DNA from: Synechococcales cyanobacterium 340R_concoct_173_sub
GTDB taxonomy: Bacteria > Cyanobacteriota > Cyanobacteriia > Leptolyngbyales > Leptolyngbyaceae
DNA: 11,016 nucleotides
Assembly: GCA_025354065.1 (NCBI GenBank)
Contig: JANXNM010000508.1
Location: forward strand, 1-11,016
Direction of reading: 5' to 3'
Shown piece by piece: positions 6,044 to 11,016 of the stretch (the first letter of the stretch is position 1; each line of letters starts with the position of its first letter). Both the position numbers and the translations under genes were made by a program. The notes under the pieces were generated by a model, which worked only from the letters and a program-made list of their open reading frames with translations, ran no database searches and was not told where the DNA came from.

Positions 6044-8437
6044 TCAAGGCGTGGGCGGTGGAACTGGATCAACGGGCGGTTCCGATCGCACAGACGGAAG
6101 AGCAACGGGTTCTGGCGATCGGGCTGGAGCAGCAGGTTCAGAAGGCAACGGTTCTGGATCTCGCTGCGGGTCTGAATCGCGTTTTGGCTCCGTCACCTCA
6201 GCCGATCGGGAACGACGAATGGCGGCTCGCTCTGATGACCATTGTGAAATAGATGACTGGGCCTCGCGGGATACTAAACTACTGCTCACGCCCGAAGCTA
6301 TATCGATCGCTTGAGTCAAGCTACCCTGTGCGGCCAATGCTGCGGCTCGTTCCATGGTCGACCGATCGGCAATGGCCTGAAGTTGATCGCCCCATCCCCC
6401 GATCGATCGTTGTGCATCACTATAGAGCGCACGACTCGATGCAATTTTCCGGGCCGTCTGAATCGCCTGACTCAACTGACCCGAATTTGCCTGAGACTTC
6501 GCCAAACCTAAAATAGGTTGATCTTCAATAATCTGTGCCTGAGCAATCCAACCATTCTTTTGACGTTGAGCTTCCACGTATAGCGCTCGCCCCTTGCCAA
6601 TCTTCTCCATTAATGTGGCTGCTGCATTAAATTGATCTATAGTACCCAACTTCGCCAGCTTCTCACCCTGGGCAATCAACGGTGCATCTTCCAGGCGCTC
6701 CACAGACTTCCGCCACTGGGCCACAAACGTCTGGGCCATGATTCGGCTGGGTCGCTCAGGTCCAATTTGTTCTGCCTGAGCAATCGCACTATGCAATAGC
6801 GGCAACGTGCCCAAATTTGCCATCGTCCGTGCCGTTTCAAGCTGTACTATATCGTCTCTACGTTCATTCAATTTTGGTCTCAAGGCTGCCGCATCTTTCC
6901 CAAATCGACTGTCACCAGGAATTTGAGCGAGGAGCTGATTGGCAAACACCAAGCGGCCCATCTGCTGTAATAACGGCACTCTCAGGTCAATGCTCCCTTG
7001 ATCTGACACCCCATAGGCTTGGGCCAATTGAGCAAATTGACTCTGTTCTGGAGTTAGTGCAATATTCGACGGGATTGAGGTAATCAGGGTGTTTGCGACG
7101 GCTGAATTTTTCTTTTGTAGCAATTGCACGATCGCTAAATCAAACACTTGATTGCGCCATTGTTCAACATCTTTCACCGCCGTTTTCCATACGAAAGTCT
7201 TGCGATTGATCGGATCCGTCAATGCGATCGCACGGCCCAAGTCCTCTGGCTTATGAGACTTGGCAAACTGCTGAGCTTGTTTCAACACAGATCCTGCAAC
7301 TTTTTCTGCCTCAAATTGTTGCCGAATTTCAGTGAGTCGCTTTTGCCAAGATGGATCCGCAATAGTCGCCAACTTAGCTAAATGCCCGGACGCTTCCTCC
7401 CAATATTGCTTTTTTAAGGCCACTTGAATTTTGTCGTAAAGCTTCTGGCCAATATTGCGGGCTTCTTGCCATCCAGTCATCTCCTCACGAGTTTCCTTAT
7501 AGATCGGGCTATTTTGAGGAATGTGCTGAGCCAGTGCAATAGCTCCATCCAAATCCTGTTTATCTAACCGATCGCGGGCCACCACCATCAACTGATCCGA
7601 CCATGCCGCTAAGGACTGAGACGCTTGGCCATAAAGCGGATGTAGCTTATCCCAATCTTTAACCAAATCGATGGCCTTCAAAATATCATCCGGGTTGCCC
7701 GACTGGGCTGAGAGTTGTGAACAATACAACCGCTGATTATCTGGCGACCAAGACGAGATTTTACCGCAGTCTGCCACGGGAGGCACCTTAGACAACCACC
7801 ACACCGCTGCCGATCCCGTGCCTACGGTCAAGGCAATAATTCCTGTCAAGATGAACGTCCAACGTTGCCGCTTAATGGAGGGATATAGGCGATCGAAAAC
7901 AGCCTTAGAATGCCGCTTCAACAATGCTCCTGTCCATAGCACCCCCCGCCCTGCACCCTTAACAACCCCTCCCACCCCCGACAATCGAGCCTTCAAGAAT
8001 GTTTTTCGACGTGCTCTTGCCCGTGCCAGTTTTCGAGTCTTGCGCCGATCGCCTCTCAAGTGAGAGACAGGTAATACAGGGACAGTCTCAAATTCAGACC
8101 CGTCAGACTCGTAGTCATCTGAAACATCATCGGCAAAGTCATTTTCAGGAATCACACTAAACTGCTCGGGCCGAGCGATTGAGTCCGCTGGAATTCTAGC
8201 TAAAGAATCTTGGTATGCCTGAATTTGAGCCGATCGCGCTTCTTCTAATCGAGCCTCTTCTAATCGTCGCAATCGGGGCGGCTGGATGGTAGGGGTAAAC
8301 TCACGATCGATAACAAGCTCATCCACCGGATTGAGATTCACAGCAGCGTCAAGATCATCAGACGAGATCAGGTCATCGGATTGCTTTTTTGACGAAAAAA
8401 TACGATTAAAGATAGAACGGGAGGATTTGCTGACCAT
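6044..8437 (-). CDS. one-pass membrane protein with W-containing helical repeats and proline-rich tail
   Basis: The 797-residue protein has three parts. Residues 1-190 are a charged cytoplasmic region: an acidic stretch (about 100-117) and then a strongly basic one (about 129-151). A single membrane segment spans about 193-215, with basic residues before it, so the rest should face the periplasm or lumen. After C224 and C239 come TPR-like helical repeats to about 740, recognisable by a Y-x-x-A-(6)-W signature: LYGQASQSLAAW (269-280), LYVEAQRQKNGW (619-630), LYSDAQRSIGGW (671-682), with weaker copies near 312, 565 and 724. The last 50 residues are rich in P, E and S. Cyanobacterial proteins of this kind are sometimes labelled chromosome segregation ATPase, but I see no ATPase motif. 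A scaffold role is my inference. LEEAR is tandemly duplicated at 59-68. Confidence 0.75.
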   Translation of the reverse strand: MVSKSSRSIFNRIFSSKKQSDDLISSDDLDAAVNLNPVDELVIDREFTPTIQPPRLRRLEEARLEEARSAQIQAYQDSLARIPADSIARPEQFSVIPENDFADDVSDDYESDGSEFETVPVLPVSHLRGDRRKTRKLARARARRKTFLKARLSGVGGVVKGAGRGVLWTGALLKRHSKAVFDRLYPSIKRQRWTFILTGIIALTVGTGSAAVWWLSKVPPVADCGKISSWSPDNQRLYCSQLSAQSGNPDDILKAIDLVKDWDKLHPLYGQASQSLAAWSDQLMVVARDRLDKQDLDGAIALAQHIPQNSPIYKETREEMTGWQEARNIGQKLYDKIQVALKKQYWEEASGHLAKLATIADPSWQKRLTEIRQQFEAEKVAGSVLKQAQQFAKSHKPEDLGRAIALTDPINRKTFVWKTAVKDVEQWRNQVFDLAIVQLLQKKNSAVANTLITSIPSNIALTPEQSQFAQLAQAYGVSDQGSIDLRVPLLQQMGRLVFANQLLAQIPGDSRFGKDAAALRPKLNERRDDIVQLETARTMANLGTLPLLHSAIAQAEQIGPERPSRIMAQTFVAQWRKSVERLEDAPLIAQGEKLAKLGTIDQFNAAATLMEKIGKGRALYVEAQRQKNGWIAQAQIIEDQPILGLAKSQANSGQLSQAIQTARKIASSRALYSDAQRSIGGWGDQLQAIADRSTMERAAALAAQGSLTQAIDIASGVSSSLVSREAQSSISQWSSERAAIRRSRSAEVTEPKRDSDPQRDPEPLPSEPAAPARSPEPVALPSVRSEPPVDPVPPPTP

Positions 8438-8680
8438 GATTCATTGACTCATTCACAGGGGCGATAAACGGGACTGAACTGTGGCCGGGGAACGTGGAAA
8501 ATTCGAGTTGATGCCCATTGAAACATGGATTTTCTATTCTGGACGATCGCAATTTCCAATCCGCGTTTTCACTTATTGCACGACTCAGAGTTCAATAAAT
8601 TTTTCCAGCTCAAGGCAGACCAATCGGGATGTTTCTGGGCTGGTTTGCAACTTTACTGGTAATCTCGATTACCAATTTGC
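8438..8680. other. intergenic region upstream of the membrane repeat protein
   Basis: This stretch of 243 bases separates two minus-strand genes and should hold the promoter of the membrane repeat protein and the end of the fur transcript. A 67-codon plus-strand frame crosses it, but it has no ribosome-binding site or recognisable product. Apart from a small hairpin near the fur stop I see nothing definite. Confidence 0.5.
8657..8674 (-). terminator. hairpin just past the fur-family stop codon
   Basis: TGGTAAT-CTCG-ATTACCA is a perfect seven-pair stem with a four-base loop, six bases beyond the stop codon of the Fur-family gene. No T run follows on the minus strand, so it would be a poor intrinsic terminator; it may instead stabilise the 3' end or be an operator. 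Confidence 0.3.
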
Positions 8681-9160
8681 TTAAAGGTCCGCAGCAGGCA
8701 CTTTACGATGACCATAAAAGTCGATGCGATACTCAGTGATTTTTATCCCTGTTTCGGCTTCTATTTTCTGCAAGATTTCGATCGGAATCTCCACATTTAC
8801 ATCCAAAATTTGTTGAGTATCTAGGCAATTAACGTGACTGTGAGCTTCACTGATGTTGCCATAAAGCCGCCCGTCTGCCCGATCGATGCATTCAATAATG
8901 CCCTGATCCGACAACGCCTCTAAATTCTGATAGACCGATGTGTGGCCGATGTCCTTGCCCTGTTGATTTAACCTGTCATAAATCGATCGTGCCGACAAAT
9001 GTTCTTGGTCGGTCCACAGCAGTTCTAATATATACCGTCGTTGACGACTCAAACGCATTCCAAGCGCCTGACATCGACTCACCGCTTCATCTAGCGAGCG
9101 AATGGCCGATGGTTTGGTGGATGATTTTAGGGGGGACGTGACGATCGGCAGGAATTCCAT
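8681..9160 (-). CDS. Fur-family regulator, PerR/FurC-like
   Basis: The 159-residue protein has a Fur winged-helix domain. RLSRQRRYILELL (36-48) is followed by HLSARSIYDRL (54-64) and the recognition helix TSVYQNLEALSDQGIIE (74-90). The dimerisation and metal domain includes HSHVNC (107-112) and ILD (118-120). Fur proteins normally have CxxC at 112-115 and a second CxxC near the C-terminus for structural zinc. Here the first reads CLDT and the second is absent, so zinc cannot be held in the usual way. In the metal-sensing site H54, H107, H109 and D120 can be lined up with PerR residues; the aspartate equivalent to D85 of Bacillus PerR seems replaced. From memory this resembles the cyanobacterial FurC/PerR branch, which represses peroxide defence genes. 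It is not next to a peroxidase gene here. The family is certain, the subgroup moderately so. Confidence 0.9.
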   Translation of the reverse strand: MEFLPIVTSPLKSSTKPSAIRSLDEAVSRCQALGMRLSRQRRYILELLWTDQEHLSARSIYDRLNQQGKDIGHTSVYQNLEALSDQGIIECIDRADGRLYGNISEAHSHVNCLDTQQILDVNVEIPIEILQKIEAETGIKITEYRIDFYGHRKVPAADL

Positions 9161-9336
9161 AGGACGAGCGAAATTTTAAACAGTTAATTAGGATGAAGAT
9201 GTGTAGCGAGTTAAGAACAAGATCTTTAAACTAAATGAGTCCAAAGATTCTGTAAGAGTGTTGGCTCTGTTCTATCACAATTCAAGTCAAACTCGCTACC
9301 AGTTTGTTTTAGTCAACAACTTCTTAGAAATCCTTT
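9161..9336. other. intergenic region upstream of the fur-family gene
   Basis: These 176 bases should contain the fur promoter. A perfect 10-base inverted repeat, GTAGCGAGTT (9203-9212) and AACTCGCTAC (9290-9299), brackets 77 bases. Two TTGACT hexamers occur on the minus strand, near 9284 and 9312, but neither has a good -10 box at the right distance. I see no clear Fur or PerR box. Confidence 0.5.
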
Positions 9337-9339
9337 CTA
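9325..9339 (-). terminator. small hairpin over the stop codon of the LRR gene
   Basis: TAGAAA-TCC-TTTCTA is a perfect six-pair stem with a three-base loop, and the TAG stop of the LRR gene is in its 5' arm on the minus strand. It is AT-rich with no T run behind it, so it is at best a weak terminator. Confidence 0.2.
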
Positions 9340-10269
9340 GCGCTGATGAAATAGACAAACAGAACCCGATCGCATGATTGGGCAAGGACTTGTCTTCATG
9401 GGAATCCCTAACACCTCCAACCGCTTCAAATTCACAAAGGATCCCAAATCGGAAATTCCCGCTAGATCCAACGGTGTGTCATTCAGCGTCAACACTTGCA
9501 ATCCAATCAATCCGACGATCGGTCGCACTGTCCGCACTAACGACGAATTCAGACGCAACTCCACCAAAAATTGCAAGCTAGTCAATGGACTTAAATCCTC
9601 AACTAAGGTCCGGCTTGCATTCAGCTTCGTTAACTCACTCAAGCTCCCAAGGGGCGCAATATCTTGCACGGGATTTCCGGCGATCGATACCTCTCCTAGC
9701 TTTTTCAAGCCGAGCAACGGTGAAATATCCTCCACTCGCGAATCTTCAACCACCACGCGTCGCAATTCAGTCAATCCTTTCAAGCTAGACAAATCCTTGA
9801 CTCGGCTGCCCCGCACCACGATCGATTTCAACTTACTCAACTTCGCGATCGGTCCTAGGTCAACAATTGTGTTCTGACTTAACACCAGCGCTTCTAATTG
9901 GCCCAAGTCCCCAATCGGAGATAGGTCATAAATTCCGGCTCCGGTCAAATCCAACACCTTCAACTTGGCCAAATTCGACACCAACCGATCGCACTCCTTT
10001 GTTCCCGCCACCCGCGTTAAGGCATCGACTGTCCGCCGCCGATCGTCATCTAGTGCGCCATAGCCCAAACACCATTTGCCAAACGGATGATTCACCGCCT
10101 TAATATCGGTTTTAGGTTCTTTGGATGGTTTTGCTGAAGTCCCGTTCTTTTGAGGCTTTGCAATCACCAACTTAGCCGTGATGGTCCGATCGGATGGATT
10201 CGCGTGACTGACCGAAGTAAATCCCAATACCAACCCTGTTATTGCGACCGAACCCAAAAGCATCTTCAT
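9337..10269 (-). CDS. secreted leucine-rich-repeat protein (310 aa)
   Basis: The ATG at 10267-10269 gives a textbook signal peptide, MKMLLGSVAITGLVLGFTSV then SHA, cleaved before N24, so the protein is exported. A short linker rich in K, P and S is followed by a cap region with C67 and C93 (FGKWCLGYGALDDDRRRTVDAL). From about residue 103 to 290 there are eight or more repeats of almost exactly 22 residues with the pattern LxxLxLxxxxIxDLxPLxxL, the internalin/SDS22-like class. The C-terminal cap has C296 and C305. The cysteine pairs could form disulfides outside the cytoplasm. Such domains bind other proteins; the partner is unknown. A TTG at 10296 would extend the frame by nine residues but spoils the signal peptide start. 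The gene follows hemW by 41 bases on the same strand and may be read through from it. Confidence 0.88.
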   Translation of the reverse strand: MKMLLGSVAITGLVLGFTSVSHANPSDRTITAKLVIAKPQKNGTSAKPSKEPKTDIKAVNHPFGKWCLGYGALDDDRRRTVDALTRVAGTKECDRLVSNLAKLKVLDLTGAGIYDLSPIGDLGQLEALVLSQNTIVDLGPIAKLSKLKSIVVRGSRVKDLSSLKGLTELRRVVVEDSRVEDISPLLGLKKLGEVSIAGNPVQDIAPLGSLSELTKLNASRTLVEDLSPLTSLQFLVELRLNSSLVRTVRPIVGLIGLQVLTLNDTPLDLAGISDLGSFVNLKRLEVLGIPMKTSPCPIMRSGSVCLFHQR

Positions 10270-10310
10270 CCCAAAAGCCCTAAAAACACCCCTCAAAGTA
10301 CACGAAAAAT

Positions 10311-11016
10311 CTACTCCCGATCGATCGCCTCAAATAATCCCACCAAAACAACATTAGAAAGCAACAATCCTTCTGGTTCAGAAAGCCTCACCGAATCCTC
10401 ATCCACCCGCACCAATCCCGATGTGACAAAAGGTCTCAATCCCACGATCGCCTCCTCCACCAACGCCGTCCCAAACCGATCGACCAGCGGCCCAAGCTCA
10501 ATCCCCTTGACCAAGCGCAACCCCATCATCACCCGCTCTAGAAAAATCTCCCGCTCCCGCGCCTCAGAATTCTTTTCACCGATTTTATAATCCTGGATAT
10601 TTTTCTCCCTCTCTTGGTCACTCACCCACTCAAAATACTCTGCTCTCGTCCTAGCGCGTCCCAGCCTCACCCCATCCACAAAACTCGTCGCCCCCATACC
10701 AAACCCATAAAACGGCAACCCTGACCAATACACCCGATTGTGCCGACATTCAAACTCAGGCGATCGGGCATAACTCGATACCTCATAGCGCCCAAATCCC
10801 ACCGCACTCAACCGCTCTGCCGTCATCCGATACATCTCCACCACCTCTTCTTCGAGGGGCACATTCAGACGGTTTCGATCGCTCAGCTTGCCAAAAACTG
10901 TCCCCGGCTCAATCGTCAAGTCATACACCGACAAATGAGTTGAACCCGCTTCGATCGCCAACTCCAACGACTCCCGCCACATTGATAATGTCTGCCTTGG
11001 CAACCCTGACATCAAA
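10311..11016 (-). CDS. hemW: heme chaperone HemW, C-terminal part (runs off right edge)
   Basis: The open frame enters from the right edge and ends at the TAG at 10311-10313. About 235 codons are visible, perhaps 60 percent of the usual length. It starts in the radical SAM core at LMSGLPRQTLSMW, runs through HLSVYDLTIEPGTVF, and carries GRYEVSSYARSPEFECRHN and HNRVYWSGLPFYGFGMGA. The HNxxYW motif is typical of HemW, as opposed to HemN, the true oxygen-independent coproporphyrinogen oxidase, with which it is often confused. The C-terminal HemW domain follows (MMGLRLVKGIELGPLVDRFG). The iron-sulfur CxxxCxxC motif lies outside the window. HemW binds heme and hands it to membrane proteins such as respiratory oxidases. 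A charged segment (SDQEREKNIQDYKIGEKNSE) before the last domain looks like a lineage-specific insertion. The coding strand is notably G and T rich. Confidence 0.92.
   Translation of the reverse strand, partial: LMSGLPRQTLSMWRESLELAIEAGSTHLSVYDLTIEPGTVFGKLSDRNRLNVPLEEEVVEMYRMTAERLSAVGFGRYEVSSYARSPEFECRHNRVYWSGLPFYGFGMGATSFVDGVRLGRARTRAEYFEWVSDQEREKNIQDYKIGEKNSEAREREIFLERVMMGLRLVKGIELGPLVDRFGTALVEEAIVGLRPFVTSGLVRVDEDSVRLSEPEGLLLSNVVLVGLFEAIDRE

Noticed and set aside
6051..6314. Plus-strand frame rich in glycine and serine
   Set aside because: It is the antisense of the proline-rich tail of the 797-residue protein; the composition follows from that.
6051..8437. Chromosome segregation ATPase function for the 797-residue protein
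   Set aside because: No Walker A or B motif is visible; the repeats are TPR-like helices behind a single membrane segment.
8481..8684. 67-codon plus-strand frame in the gap upstream of the membrane repeat protein
   Set aside because: No ribosome-binding site or family features, and it ends overlapping the fur stop; chance frame.
9374..9877. 167-codon plus-strand frame
   Set aside because: It is antisense to the leucine-rich repeats; the regular 22-residue pattern on the minus strand decides the coding strand.
10150..10590. 146-codon plus-strand frame across the hemW/LRR junction
   Set aside because: It overlaps the ends of two well-supported minus-strand genes and has a low-complexity S/T/N/P-rich product.

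Overview
The window looks like a piece of chromosome from a filamentous or unicellular cyanobacterium. The motif CGATCG is very dense throughout, and I count at least five exact copies of the cyanobacterial HIP1 octamer GCGATCGC (2270, 2519, 3014, 5052, 7224). Several of the proteins (the DUF3685/Ycf55-like protein, the one-pass membrane protein with W-containing helical repeats, the Fur regulator with CLDT in place of its first zinc CxxC) are types I associate with cyanobacteria. No mobile element, tRNA, rRNA or CRISPR array is visible. This is ordinary core or semi-core chromosome, not an obvious defence or phage island.

Layout. 1-553 (minus) is the N-terminal end of an ABC exporter that runs off the left edge. 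673-1170 (minus) is a small HNH endonuclease. A 269-base divergent intergenic region with repeats and possible RNA structure follows. Three plus-strand genes come next: an unrecognised 120-residue protein (1440-1802), a prepilin peptidase PilD (1838-2662) and a PsiE-family membrane protein (2690-3154). They are tightly spaced and may be one operon. A palindromic terminator at 3225-3244 separates them from a convergent minus-strand series: a short SPFH/stomatin-like protein (3277-4077), a DUF3685 protein with a degenerate receiver-like N-terminus (4214-6016), a large one-pass membrane protein (6044-8437) only 27 bases upstream of it, a Fur/PerR-type regulator (8681-9160), a secreted leucine-rich-repeat protein (9337-10269), and the C-terminal part of the heme chaperone HemW (10311 to the right edge).

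How the genes work together. PilD processes type IV prepilins and probably serves pilus genes elsewhere on the chromosome. The DUF3685 protein and the membrane repeat protein are likely co-transcribed. The rest are single genes of unrelated function, a loose arrangement typical of cyanobacteria.

The most notable things I could see are: short tandem duplications sitting exactly over the stop codons of three genes; an SPFH protein that seems to have lost most of its coiled-coil tail; a structured, terminator-like stretch with no same-strand gene upstream of it (1230-1312); and a 10-base inverted repeat bracketing the fur upstream region. I found no convincing new multi-gene system.
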